This document shows, piece after piece, positions 35,602 to 44,175 of a DNA stretch of 64,000 bases. A model generated the notes under the pieces. It had not been told where the DNA came from. It made no database searches and saw nothing but the letters and a program-made list of their open reading frames with translations. Numbering within the stretch: the stretch's first letter is position 1; every line of letters begins with the position of its first letter. The stretch comes from JAHECE01 sp963780675 (GTDB lineage Bacteria > Actinomycetota > Actinomycetes > Actinomycetales > JAHECE01). Location of the stretch: positions 744,001 to 808,000 of the forward strand of contig CAWACR010000003.1 of the NCBI GenBank assembly GCA_963780675.1, written 5' to 3'. A program made the position numbers and the translations under genes.

Positions 35602-37875
35602 ATGGTCCACCACCCGGCGTCCGCCTCGACCGGCGCACCCGCCGAGGCCTCCCGTCCCCGCCGCGCGCGCGGGGTCCTGCGCGGCCTCGTCATCCTCGCA
35701 GTCCTCGGAGTCTGGCTCGTCATCGGAGCCTTCGGCGGGATGGCGCAGGGGAGCCTCTCCGACGTCCAGGAGAACGACGCCGGCGCCTTCCTTCCGGAGA
35801 GCGCCGAGTCCACCCAGGCCGCCGAGCTGGCGTCCGGGTTCTACGACTCCACGACGCTCCCCGCGCTCGTCGTCGTCGAGGCGCAGCCCCCCGGTGAGAC
35901 GCTCACTCCCGAGCAGTTCGCCGAGGTCCAGGCGTTCGCGGAGGCGATCCCGGGTCTCGAGGTCCCCGGGACGGGCGGCACCGTCGGCGACCTCCTGACG
36001 GGGCCGGTGGTCGCCGTCCCCTCGGAGGACGGTCAAGCGGTCCTGATCCCCGTCCCGCTCGACTCGGTCCAGGCGACCGAGGCGACGAGCGACGAGGAGC
36101 GCGTGGTCAACGTGGTCGTCGACGTCCTCCGCGAGGCGGCCGACGAGACCTTCGAGGGAACGGAACTCGAGTCGTGGGTCACCGGCCCGGCAGGGGCCAT
36201 CGCCGACCTCGTGACGGCCTTCGGAGGCATCGACGGCATCTTGCTCCTGGTCGCGCTCGTCGTGGTGCTCGTCATCCTCTTCCTCGTCTACCGCTCGCCG
36301 AGCCTGCCGTTCGCCGTGATCTTCACCGCGCTCTTCGGCCTGACCGGGGCCGCGCTCGTGGTCTACCAACTCGCGGCCGCCGGTGCCATCGCCCTCAACG
36401 GGCAGAGCCAGGGCATCTTGTTCATCCTGGTCGTCGGCGCGGCCACCGACTACGCCCTCCTGCTCGTCGCCCGCTACCGCGAGGAACTCACCCGCTACGA
36501 GTCGGTCTACGACGCGATGCGCGTCGCGTGGAAGGCCTCGCTGGCTCCCATCAGCGCCAGCGCGGGCACCGTGATCGCGGGCGTGCTCTGCCTCCTGCTC
36601 TCCGACCTCTCGTCGAACGCCAGCCTCGGCCCGGTGGCCGCGATCGGCATCGCCGCTGCCTACCTCGCGGCCCTGACGCTGCTTCCCGCTCTGCTCCTCA
36701 TCGCCGGCCGGCGCTCGCGCGCCGTCTTCTGGCCGAGGATCCCGCGGCCGGTCCCGGCGGGAGCGGGGGCCGACGGCGAGAGCCAGGCGGTCCGGGCAGG
36801 CCTGTGGGAGCGGCTCGCGGCTTTCGTGGCCCGCCGCGACCGCCTCGTCTGGGTCGTCACGGCCGTCGTCCTGCTCGTGTTCACCGCGTTCCTGCCGACC
36901 TTCCGTGCCTCGGGGACCAACGACGCCGACGTGTTCCTCACGGAGGTCGAGTCGACGGCGGGAGAGGACGTGCTCGTCAAGCACTTCGACGCCGGCCAGG
37001 TCCAGCCGATCGTCATCGTCGCGCCGGAGGAGGACGCAGACGTGGTCACGGAGGCCGCGGCGGGGGTCGACGGCGTCACGTCGGCCACCGTGCTCACCGT
37101 GGCCCCCGGCTCGCCCGAGGTCCTCGTGGTGGACGGCATGGTGCTCGTCAACGCGGTCACGGCGGCGGCGGCGGACACCCAGGACGCCGTCGAGGTGGTG
37201 GGTGACGTCCGGGAGGTGGTCCACGAGGTCAGTCCGGACGCGCTGGTCGGCGGCGCCGCCGCGCAGCGCCTGGACCTCCAGGCGACGAGCGCGGCCGACC
37301 TGAGGGTGATCGTGCCCACGGTGCTCGCCGTGATCCTGGTGGTCCTCATCCTGCTGCTGCGCGCCGTCGTCGCGCCGGTGCTGATCCTGCTCGCGAACCT
37401 CCTGTCGTTCGGCGCGAGCCTGGGCGTTGCCGCGATCGTGTTCAACCACGTCCTCGGCTTCCCCGGGGCCGACCCGTCCGTGGTGCTCTACGCGTTCGTG
37501 TTCCTCGTCGCGCTGGGGATCGACTACACGATCTTCCTCATGACCAGGGTGCGGGAGGAGGCGCTGCAGGTCGGCACCAGGAAGGGGGTGCAGCGGGGCC
37601 TAGCCGTCACCGGAGGCGTCATCACCAGCGCCGGCATCGTGCTGGCCGCCACGTTCGGTGCCCTCGCCGTGATCCCGCTGCTGTTCCTGGCGCAGATCTC
37701 CTTCATCGTCGCCTTCGGCGTGCTGCTCGACACCTTCGTGGTCCGCTCGCTCCTGGTGCCCGGGCTGATCCACGACGTGGGTCGGGCAAGCTGGTGGCCG
37801 TGGGTGTCGCGGATCCCGGCGGACGCCCCGACGCGCACGGAGGCGATCGAGCCGGTCGGGGCTCCCGGCGCATAG
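35602..37875 (+). CDS. MMPL family (RND-type) transporter
   Basis: The 757-residue protein has the two-fold repeat of MMPL exporters: TM1 (LVILAVLGVWLVIGAF), a large extracellular loop (to about residue 195), five helices including GATDYALLLVARYREE, then a second copy with TM7, a loop and LGIDYTIFLMTRVREEA. The paired D-Y residues in GAATDYALL and GIDYTIFLM are the proton-relay Asp-Tyr pairs. It should export lipids or drugs using proton-motive force. ATG 35602 follows AGGAAGG; an in-frame ATG at 35545 lies within the operator and is less likely. The divergent MarR gene is the likely regulator. Confidence 0.92.
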   Translation: MVHHPASASTGAPAEASRPRRARGVLRGLVILAVLGVWLVIGAFGGMAQGSLSDVQENDAGAFLPESAESTQAAELASGFYDSTTLPALVVVEAQPPGETLTPEQFAEVQAFAEAIPGLEVPGTGGTVGDLLTGPVVAVPSEDGQAVLIPVPLDSVQATEATSDEERVVNVVVDVLREAADETFEGTELESWVTGPAGAIADLVTAFGGIDGILLLVALVVVLVILFLVYRSPSLPFAVIFTALFGLTGAALVVYQLAAAGAIALNGQSQGILFILVVGAATDYALLLVARYREELTRYESVYDAMRVAWKASLAPISASAGTVIAGVLCLLLSDLSSNASLGPVAAIGIAAAYLAALTLLPALLLIAGRRSRAVFWPRIPRPVPAGAGADGESQAVRAGLWERLAAFVARRDRLVWVVTAVVLLVFTAFLPTFRASGTNDADVFLTEVESTAGEDVLVKHFDAGQVQPIVIVAPEEDADVVTEAAAGVDGVTSATVLTVAPGSPEVLVVDGMVLVNAVTAAAADTQDAVEVVGDVREVVHEVSPDALVGGAAAQRLDLQATSAADLRVIVPTVLAVILVVLILLLRAVVAPVLILLANLLSFGASLGVAAIVFNHVLGFPGADPSVVLYAFVFLVALGIDYTIFLMTRVREEALQVGTRKGVQRGLAVTGGVITSAGIVLAATFGALAVIPLLFLAQISFIVAFGVLLDTFVVRSLLVPGLIHDVGRASWWPWVSRIPADAPTRTEAIEPVGAPGA

Positions 37876-37891
37876 GCCCTCGGGCGACGGC

Positions 37892-37917
37892 GCTCATCCA
37901 CAGGCCTGTGGATGAGC
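37892..37917. repeat. Perfect 26-bp palindrome after the MMPL gene
   Basis: GCTCATCCACAGG at 37892-37904 is followed directly by its reverse complement to 37917, with no loop. TCATCCACA differs by one base from a consensus DnaA box, so the site reads as two boxes head to head. It lies 17 bases after the transporter stop. Confidence 0.8.
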
Positions 37918-37953
37918 ACTGCGGGCGGGGGCGATCGCTGCTGTGATCGAGGC

Positions 37954-39447
37954 ATGGCACCGATCACACAGCCAGGACGTCGGGGCGGGAGGGAGCGGCC
38001 CGCCCCGACGACGGCGCACGGACGCCGTCCCGAGGTCGCCGGGTACCGGATCGGGACACCGCTCGGCTTCGGGGCACGAGGCCCCGTGTGGGGAGCCACC
38101 GCCGCGGACGGCCGCGCCTGCGCCGTCGCCGTCCTGCCCCTCCGCGACGGCGAGCGGGGGGCAGCGCAGCTGCGTCGCCTGTCCTCACTGGTCGGCGCGG
38201 ATCATCCGAACCTCGCCGGCGTTCTGGACGTCGTCGCGACGGCCGCCGGCTGCGCCGTGGTGAGCGAGCGGGTCGACGGCCCCACGCTGGCCACGGTTCG
38301 ATCGTCGCGGCCCGCCCTCGACCTGGGCGAAGCCGCCTGGGTGCTCGAGAGGGCCGCCGCGGCGCTCGTCCATCTGCACGCCCGGGGCGTCGTGCACGGG
38401 GACGTCTCTCCGGCGAACGTGATCCTTGCGCCGGGACGGGGCCCGGTGGTGGTCGACCTGGTGGGCGAGGTCGGGTTCGAGGAAGGCACTGCTGGGTTCC
38501 GACCCCCGGAGCGGCGGCAGGGCGCGGCGGCGGGTGCAGCAGGCGACGTCTGGTCCCTCGCCACGACGGTCGCGTGGATGCTCGCGCCGGGGGACCGGGC
38601 GCGAGCAACGGCTCACCTTGCGGCCGCGCTGGCGGACGACCCGGCCGACCGGTGCGACGCCGCGGCACTGGCCGGACTCGGCAGCGGCCTGGCTGAGCCG
38701 CGGGCAGTAGACGTGCCAGGGGCGGCAAGCCTGGCGCACGGGAGCCTGCGCGCCCACGCGGCGCTCGAGCAGACCCGCCTCGCCGCGCGCGGCCGGACGC
38801 GAGCGCGGAGGCGGCCGCCCGGGGGAGGCCCGACGAGGGCCCGACTGCGATCGCGCCACGCGGAGGTCGGTCGCGGGTCCTTGGCCGTCCTTGTCGGTGT
38901 CCTGGTCGCGGTGACCGTCGGCCTGATCGCCTTCCCCGGTGGCAGGTGGGTCGGGTCGGAGGGCCCGGGTGCCTCGCCTCCGGTGCCGGCCGCGGCACCG
39001 GAGGTCGACGATCCGGGCCCGGTGCCCGACGCGGTGACGCCGCCCACCGGGGAGGCGTCGCTGGCCGCCGCTGTGATCGGCCTCGTGCGGGAGCGCGACC
39101 GGGCCCTCGCGGCCGGCGACCGGGCGGCGCTGGAGAGGCTGACCGTGCCGGATTCGGCCGCGGCCGGGGAGGACATCGCCCTGCTTGCCTCGCTCGAGGC
39201 GGCCGGAGCCGCGGTGGTCGGCCTGCGCACCGTCGTCGAGGACGTGGCCGTGCTGGACCTCGGCCAGAACGGCGCCCGGGTCGCCGTGGTCACGACCCAG
39301 GCGCCCCACGCGCGCAGCGTTCCTGGTCAGACCGGGGCCGTCGCGGTGCCCCGGCAACCGACACGATGCACCGTCCTGATCCTCTCGGGCGCCGACGAGC
39401 GGTGGCGCGTCCGTGAGGCGACGGCCTGCCCGGAGGAGATCAGCTGA
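37954..39447 (+). CDS. Kinase-like (probable pseudokinase) single-pass membrane protein
   Basis: The 497-residue protein has a protein-kinase-like N-terminal half: a glycine-rich loop GTPLGFGARGPVWGA, a catalytic-loop-like VVHGDVSPANVIL and a C-lobe block GDVWSLATTVAWML. The usual VAIK lysine is absent (CAVAVLPL) and the DFG position reads VVDLVGE, so phosphotransfer is doubtful. A transmembrane helix (SLAVLVGVLVAVTVGLIAF, about residues 310-330) leads to an extracellular domain of about 165 residues ending with a Cys pair (RCTVLIL, TACPEE). I see a membrane sensor or scaffold; the ligand is unknown. It overlaps the convergent epimerase gene by 8 bases. Confidence 0.75.
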   Translation: MAPITQPGRRGGRERPAPTTAHGRRPEVAGYRIGTPLGFGARGPVWGATAADGRACAVAVLPLRDGERGAAQLRRLSSLVGADHPNLAGVLDVVATAAGCAVVSERVDGPTLATVRSSRPALDLGEAAWVLERAAAALVHLHARGVVHGDVSPANVILAPGRGPVVVDLVGEVGFEEGTAGFRPPERRQGAAAGAAGDVWSLATTVAWMLAPGDRARATAHLAAALADDPADRCDAAALAGLGSGLAEPRAVDVPGAASLAHGSLRAHAALEQTRLAARGRTRARRRPPGGGPTRARLRSRHAEVGRGSLAVLVGVLVAVTVGLIAFPGGRWVGSEGPGASPPVPAAAPEVDDPGPVPDAVTPPTGEASLAAAVIGLVRERDRALAAGDRAALERLTVPDSAAAGEDIALLASLEAAGAAVVGLRTVVEDVAVLDLGQNGARVAVVTTQAPHARSVPGQTGAVAVPRQPTRCTVLILSGADERWRVREATACPEEIS

Positions 39448-40357
39448 CGAGCCAGGCGGCGGCGTCGTCGATGGTCCGATGGCGGTGCACGAAGCCGTCG
39501 GCGGCGAGCGCCGAGGGCACGATCCGGAGAGAGCCGAGGATGTCCCCGGCGAACTCCCCGAGCACGATCCGGAGGGCGAAGCCGGGAACGGGCAGGATGG
39601 CGGGACGGTGGAGCGCGCGGGCGAGGGCGCGGGTGACCTCGACGTTGCGGGCCGGCTCGGGTGCGGTCAGGTTGACCGGTCCGGTCACCGAGGAGTCGAG
39701 GAGGTGGAGGATGGCTCGGATCTCGTCCGGGAGCGTGATCCAGGACCACCACTGCCGTCCCGAGCCGAGGCGGCCACCCAGCCCCAGTCGGAAGAGCGGC
39801 AGCAGGCGCTCCGCCGCCCCGCCCGAGGGGGTGAGGACGAGCCCGGACCTCAGGTGGACGACGCTCGTCCCGGCGTCACTGGCAGGGGCTGTCGCAGCCT
39901 CCCACTGCCGCACCACGTCGGCCAGGAAGCCGTCGCCGCCGGCTGACGACTCGTCCACGACCTCGTCGCCCCGGTCGCCGTAGATGCCGATCGCGGACGC
40001 CTGGACGAAGCGCACGGGTGGGTGCTCGCACCGGGCCGCCGTCGTCGCGAGCAGGGAGGTCCCGTCGAGACGTGAGCGCAGGATCTCGGCCTTGAAGCCG
40101 TCCGTCCATCGCTTGGCCCCGAGGTTGGCGCCGCCCAGGTTGACGACGGCGTCGACGCCGTCGAGCGCCTTCGGGTCCAGCACGCCCCCTGAGGGGTCCC
40201 ACACCACTTCGTGCGCGCTGCTCGCCGGGCGTCGCACGAGCAGTCGGACGTCATCGCCGCGCCGCAGGAGGTGCCGGACCAGCGGACGCCCGAGGAGGCC
40301 GGAGGCTCCGGCGACGACGACGGTGCGGGGTCGGGTGGCGTCCTCAGGTGTGGTCAT
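39440..40357 (-). CDS. TIGR01777 family NAD-dependent epimerase-like protein (Rv2216-like)
   Basis: The 305-residue protein has the Rossmann fingerprint VVVAGASGLLGRPLVRHL, then VVNLGGANLGAKRW, ASAIGIYGDRG and WWSWITLPDEI, the standard order of TIGR01777 (SulA/YfcH type) proteins. A C-terminal DUF1731 block (PVPGFALRIVLGEFAGDIL) completes it. The reaction is unknown. It lies next to dlaT as in M. tuberculosis, where Rv2216 is in the same place. The start is ATG 40357. Confidence 0.9.
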   Translation of the reverse strand: MTTPEDATRPRTVVVAGASGLLGRPLVRHLLRRGDDVRLLVRRPASSAHEVVWDPSGGVLDPKALDGVDAVVNLGGANLGAKRWTDGFKAEILRSRLDGTSLLATTAARCEHPPVRFVQASAIGIYGDRGDEVVDESSAGGDGFLADVVRQWEAATAPASDAGTSVVHLRSGLVLTPSGGAAERLLPLFRLGLGGRLGSGRQWWSWITLPDEIRAILHLLDSSVTGPVNLTAPEPARNVEVTRALARALHRPAILPVPGFALRIVLGEFAGDILGSLRIVPSALAADGFVHRHRTIDDAAAWLVS

Positions 40358-40416
40358 GGGCGCAACCGTACGTGGGGCGACACCGCTTGCGGGAGTTGGG
40401 CGAAAAGCCCTCCAGA

Positions 40417-40459
40417 TGTGCGAACGCCCGCCCCGGCAGCCGGGACGGGCGTTCGCACA
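40417..40459 (-). terminator. Strong hairpin terminator after dlaT
   Basis: Two 20-base arms (40417-40436 and 40440-40459, TGTGCGAACGCCCG type) pair with one mismatch around a CAG loop. The hairpin begins 12 bases beyond the dlaT stop and would end its minus-strand transcript. Confidence 0.8.
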
Positions 40460-40471
40460 GGGCCGGGGGCG

Positions 40472-42163
40472 TCAGATCCCGAGGTCGGCCTCGAACGCGC
40501 CTGCTTCGATGCGGTTCTTGACGGCCATGAGGAAGCGTGAGGCGTCCGCACCGTCGACGAGCTGGTGGTCGTAGGACAGCGAGAGGTACATCATCGAGCG
40601 GATCGCGATCACCTCGTTGCCGTCGGCATCCTTCGCGACCACCGGACGCTTGACGATCGTGCCGGTGCCCATGATGGCGACCTGGGGAATCGGGACGATC
40701 GGTGTGTCGAAGAGCGCGCCGCCGCTCCCGGTGTTCGTCACCGTGAACGTGGCCCCGCTGAGCTCGTCCGGGCCGATCTTGTTCGACCGCGTGCGGGCGG
40801 CGAGGTCGGCGATCTTGCGCGCGATGCCACCGATGTTGAGGTCGCCGGCGCCGCGGATGGTGGGGACGACGAGCCCGCGCTCGGTGTCGACCGCGATGCC
40901 GATGTTCTCTTCACCGTGGTAGACGATCTCGTCTCCCTCGATGCTGGCGTTGACCTTCGGGTGCGCCTTGAGGGCCTCGGTCGCGGCGAGCACGAAGAAC
41001 GGCAGGAAGGTGAGGTTCACACCCTCGCGTGCCTGGAAGGCCGACTTCGCCTTGACCCGAAGCGCAGCGACCCGAGTGACGTCAACCTCGACGACCGTGG
41101 TGAGCTGCGCTGTCGTCTGCAGGGACTGCACCATGCGCTCCGCGACGATCTTGCGGAGCCGGGTCATCTTGACCCGGGTGCCGCGCAGCGGGGACGCCGC
41201 TGCCGGGGCGGCCTTGGCAGCCGGCGCAGCGGATGCGCCCGGGGCGCTGACCGCGGCCTTCTCGGCAGCGGCCTTCTCGGCAGCGGCCTTCTCGGCAGCG
41301 GCCTTCTCCGCGGCGGCCTTCTCCGCGGCGGCCAGGACGTCCTCCTTGCGGACGCGGCCGCCTACTCCGGTACCGGCAAGGGCGGCGAGGTCGACGCCCT
41401 TGTCCGCTGCGAGCTTGCGCACCAGCGGAGTCACGTAGCTCGTCGCGGCGACGGCGGCCGGTGCGGGAGCAGCGGCCGGTGCCGGTGCAGCAGCGGGAGC
41501 CGGAGCCGGAGCCGCGGGGACTGCGGGTGCCGCGGCTGCGGCGGCGGGCGCCGCGAGGTCCGCCGCGGACCCGATCAGGGCGAGGTCGGTGCCGACGGCG
41601 ACCGTCTCGTCCTCGCCGACGAGGATCTGCGTGAGGACACCGGCGACGGGCGAGGGGATCTCGGTGTCCACCTTGTCGGTGGAGACCTCGAGGAGGGGCT
41701 CGTCGATCTCGACCGTCTCGCCGACGGCCTTGAGCCAGCGGGTGACGGTGCCCTCGGTGACGCTCTCGCCCAGGGCCGGCATCTTTACGGGCGCGCCGCC
41801 ACCGGCGGCGGGTGCCGCCGCGGTCCGAGCCGGGGCGGCCGCAGGTGCGACGGGTGCCGGCGCGGGCGCGGGCGCGGGGGCGGGCGCTGCGGCGGGCGCT
41901 GCGGCGGCCGGCGCGGCCAGGGCCGCGCCGGACCCGATGAGGGCGAGGTCGGTGCCGACGGCGACCGTCTCGTCCTCGCCGACGAGGATCTGCTCGAGGA
42001 CGCCCGCAACGGGCGAGGGGATCTCGGTGTCCACCTTGTCGGTGGAGACCTCGAGCAGGGGCTCGTCGATCTCGACCGTCTCGCCGACGGCCTTGAGCCA
42101 GCGGGTGACGGTGCCCTCGGTGACGCTCTCGCCCAGGGCCGGCATCTTCACGGAGTCGGACAT
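40472..42163 (-). CDS. dlaT: Dihydrolipoamide acyltransferase (E2), two lipoyl domains
   Basis: The 563-residue protein has two lipoyl domains (LEVSTDKVDTEI with the modified Lys, residues 1-80 and about 122-200), joined and followed by Ala/Pro linkers, a peripheral-subunit-binding domain (TPLVRKLAADKGVDLAALAGTG, GGRVRKEDV), an AAAEK repeat tract, and the catalytic domain ending YLSLSYDHQLVDGADASRFL with the catalytic His. In mycobacteria DlaT serves the pyruvate dehydrogenase complex and peroxynitrite reductase; sucB is an alternative name. lpdA (E3) lies just upstream in the same direction, with 26 bases between. Lipoate comes from the LipA and LipB encoded nearby. Confidence 0.95.
   Translation of the reverse strand: MSDSVKMPALGESVTEGTVTRWLKAVGETVEIDEPLLEVSTDKVDTEIPSPVAGVLEQILVGEDETVAVGTDLALIGSGAALAAPAAAAPAAAPAPAPAPAPAPVAPAAAPARTAAAPAAGGGAPVKMPALGESVTEGTVTRWLKAVGETVEIDEPLLEVSTDKVDTEIPSPVAGVLTQILVGEDETVAVGTDLALIGSAADLAAPAAAAAAPAVPAAPAPAPAAAPAPAAAPAPAAVAATSYVTPLVRKLAADKGVDLAALAGTGVGGRVRKEDVLAAAEKAAAEKAAAEKAAAEKAAAEKAAVSAPGASAAPAAKAAPAAASPLRGTRVKMTRLRKIVAERMVQSLQTTAQLTTVVEVDVTRVAALRVKAKSAFQAREGVNLTFLPFFVLAATEALKAHPKVNASIEGDEIVYHGEENIGIAVDTERGLVVPTIRGAGDLNIGGIARKIADLAARTRSNKIGPDELSGATFTVTNTGSGGALFDTPIVPIPQVAIMGTGTIVKRPVVAKDADGNEVIAIRSMMYLSLSYDHQLVDGADASRFLMAVKNRIEAGAFEADLGI
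41255..41336 (-). repeat. 15-bp repeats encoding an AAAEK tract in dlaT
   Basis: About five 15-base units encode EKAAA repeats between the subunit-binding and catalytic domains. The protein segment would be a long charged helix acting as a spacer. Confidence 0.8.
41568..41790 (-). repeat. Inner copy of the near-identical lipoyl-domain repeat
   Basis: These 223 bases match 41931-42153 in the same orientation at roughly 96 percent by eye, offset by 363 bases. They encode the second lipoyl domain of dlaT. Confidence 0.85.
41931..42153 (-). repeat. Outer copy of the near-identical lipoyl-domain repeat
   Basis: Partner of 41568-41790, encoding the first lipoyl domain. The few differences include synonymous changes, suggesting recent duplication or gene conversion. 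Confidence 0.85.
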
Positions 42164-42189
42164 GATCGTTCAGTCTCCTTCGATCAGGG

Positions 42190-43581
42190 TCAGTTGTGGG
42201 CGTGCAGCGGCTTGCCGGCCAGCGCGAGCGCGGCCTCACCGATGGCCTCGTTCTGCGTGGGGTGGGCGTGCACGAGGGTGGCGACGTCGTCGGGGTACGC
42301 CTCCCAGTTGACCATGAGCTGCGCCTCGCCGATCTGCTCGCCCAGGCGGGCGCCGATCATGTGGACGCCGACGATCGGACCGTCCTTCTGGCGGACCAGC
42401 TTGATGAAGCCGGCCGTCTTGAGGATGCCGCTCTTGCCGTTGGCGGCGAGGTTGACCTCGCTGACCTGGACCTCGGTGGTGCCGTACTTCTCGCGGGCCT
42501 GCGCCTCGGTGAGCCCCACGGAGGCCACCTCGGGCTCGCAGTAGGTCACCCGAGGGATCCCCGACTCGACGATCGCGGGCGGGTTCAGCCCGGCGATCTC
42601 CTCGGCCACGAAGATGCCCTGCTGGAAGCCCCGGTGGGCGAGCTGGAGGCCGGGGACGATGTCACCCACGGCGTAGATGTTCCCCACGCCCGTGTGGAGG
42701 CGCTCGTTGGCCAGGACGAAGCCGCGCTCCATCGGGATGCCCTGCGCCTCGTACCCGAGATTCGACGTCGCCGGGCCGCGCCCGACGGCGACGAGGAGGA
42801 GGTCGGCGCTGAGGGTCGTGCCGTCCTCGAGGGAGACGACGACGCCGGAGTCGTTCCGCTGGACCCCCGCGAAGCGTGCACCGAGCTTGAAGTTGATCTT
42901 CCGCTTGCGGAAGGCGCGCTCGAGGGCCTTGCTCAGCGCCTCGTCCTCGTTGGGAACGAGGTGGGGGAGGCCCTCGACGATCGTGACGTCGACGCCGAAG
43001 GACTTCCACACGCTCGCGAACTCGACACCGATGACACCGCCGCCCAGCACGATCGCGCTCGAGGGGATCCAGTCCATCTGGAGGGCCTGGTCACTGGTCA
43101 TCACCCGGCCGCCGATCTCGAGGCCGGGGAGGGACCGGGCGTAGGACCCGGAGGCGAGGACGACGTTCTTGCCTCGGTACCGCTGGCCGTCGACCTCGAC
43201 GGTGTCCGGGCCCACGAGCGTGCCCCAGCCCTCGACGTAGGTGATGCCGTGGTGGTGCACGAGTCCCTGGAGGCCCTTGTACAGCTTGCCGATGACCTGG
43301 TCCTTGTAGGCGTTGACCTTGGTCATGTCGATGCCGCCGAAGGTGGCGTGCACGCCGAACTCCTCGGCCTCCCGCGTCACGTCCGCGACCTCGGCGGCGT
43401 GCAGGAGCGCCTTCGTCGGGATGCATCCCTTGTGGAGGCAGGTGCCGCCGACCTTGTCGGCTTCGATCAGCGCGACCTTCAGGCCCAGGGACGCACCGCG
43501 TAGCGCAGTGGCATAGCCCCCGCTCCCGCCTCCCAGGATGACGATGTCGAACAGGTCGGGGGTCGCAGACGTCTGTGTCAC
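42190..43581 (-). CDS. lpdA: Dihydrolipoyl dehydrogenase (E3)
   Basis: The 463-residue flavoprotein has an FAD motif (VILGGGSGGYATALRGASLG), the redox-active disulfide GGTCLHKGCIPTK, an NAD motif (AIVLGGGVIGVEFASVW), GNIYAVGDIVPG and the C-terminal HAHPTQNEAIGEAAL with the active-site His-Glu pair. It reoxidises dihydrolipoyl groups on the E2 encoded downstream. GTG 43581 follows the Shine-Dalgarno GAGGAGAGG; the open frame extends upstream without support. It probably forms an operon with dlaT. Confidence 0.96.
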   Translation of the reverse strand: MTQTSATPDLFDIVILGGGSGGYATALRGASLGLKVALIEADKVGGTCLHKGCIPTKALLHAAEVADVTREAEEFGVHATFGGIDMTKVNAYKDQVIGKLYKGLQGLVHHHGITYVEGWGTLVGPDTVEVDGQRYRGKNVVLASGSYARSLPGLEIGGRVMTSDQALQMDWIPSSAIVLGGGVIGVEFASVWKSFGVDVTIVEGLPHLVPNEDEALSKALERAFRKRKINFKLGARFAGVQRNDSGVVVSLEDGTTLSADLLLVAVGRGPATSNLGYEAQGIPMERGFVLANERLHTGVGNIYAVGDIVPGLQLAHRGFQQGIFVAEEIAGLNPPAIVESGIPRVTYCEPEVASVGLTEAQAREKYGTTEVQVSEVNLAANGKSGILKTAGFIKLVRQKDGPIVGVHMIGARLGEQIGEAQLMVNWEAYPDDVATLVHAHPTQNEAIGEAALALAGKPLHAHN

Positions 43582-43765
43582 GTACCTCTCCTCGGGCCGA
43601 TAGCCGGGCAGGGATGTCGGGGGAGTCTTCCAGATTCCCCATCCTGGCACCGCCGATGCCGTGCGCCCAATTGGCGCACCGACGTCGGGGCCTGGCGGAC
43701 GGCGCCCTCGCAGGCCCCGGGCGCGCGGCCGATCCGCCCGGGCGGGGAGGGCGGGAGGGGAGCCG

Positions 43766-43778
43766 TAGGCTTCCCGCA
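43766..43778 (+). promoter_or_regulatory. Leaderless promoter at 43778
   Basis: TAGGCT at 43766-43771 is 6 bases before ATG 43778. Confidence 0.5.
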
Positions 43779-44125
43779 TGGGCCTGTTCAGACGTCTTCG
43801 CCGCGGCCGATCGACCGGGGCCGCGGCGAGCGGCGACGCGGTGAAGCCGAGCGAGGCACGGGCGAACACCCTCGCGCACTTCCGGTCCTTCCAGGCGTCG
43901 CGGCCCGGCGTCGAGGCCTACATCGAGCCCGCGACGAGGTTCGACCAGACGACGATGGTGCTCATCGCCCGGTCGGGTGAGTGGACGCGGCGCCGCGTGC
44001 CCGACCCGGACGCGGCCCGCGACCTGGCCCGGGAGCTCGGGATGCCGGTCTACGACGTCCAGCTGACGGGCTACCCCGCGCGCATGCGGGAGTGGAACTC
44101 CAGCCACCGGCGCAAGGGTCGCTGA
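43778..44125 (+). CDS. Conserved actinobacterial protein of unknown function
   Basis: The 115-residue protein starts MGLFRRLRRGRSTG, followed by EARANTLAHFRSFQASRPGVEAYIEPATRFDQTTMVLIA and WTRRRVPDPDAARDLARELGMPVYDVQLTGYPARMREWN. I take it as a conserved single-domain protein with no assigned role; no membrane segments or catalytic motifs are visible. The start is supported by a leaderless-type box. It is divergent from lpdA and convergent with pepA. Confidence 0.75.
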   Translation: MGLFRRLRRGRSTGAAASGDAVKPSEARANTLAHFRSFQASRPGVEAYIEPATRFDQTTMVLIARSGEWTRRRVPDPDAARDLARELGMPVYDVQLTGYPARMREWNSSHRRKGR

Positions 44126-44175
44126 CCGGCCGGGCGGCCCCGAGCCCTGCGCAGGCCGATCGGTCCGCCGCCCGA

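Noticed and set aside
35116..37449. A 777-codon minus-strand open frame opposite the MMPL transporter
   Set aside because: Composition is typical of an antisense shadow (His, Asp, Arg, Gln repeats) and the transporter frame is convincing.
37892..37917. Chromosome dimer resolution (dif) site
   Set aside because: dif has two 11-base arms with a 6-base centre of different sequence; this palindrome has no centre and does not match.
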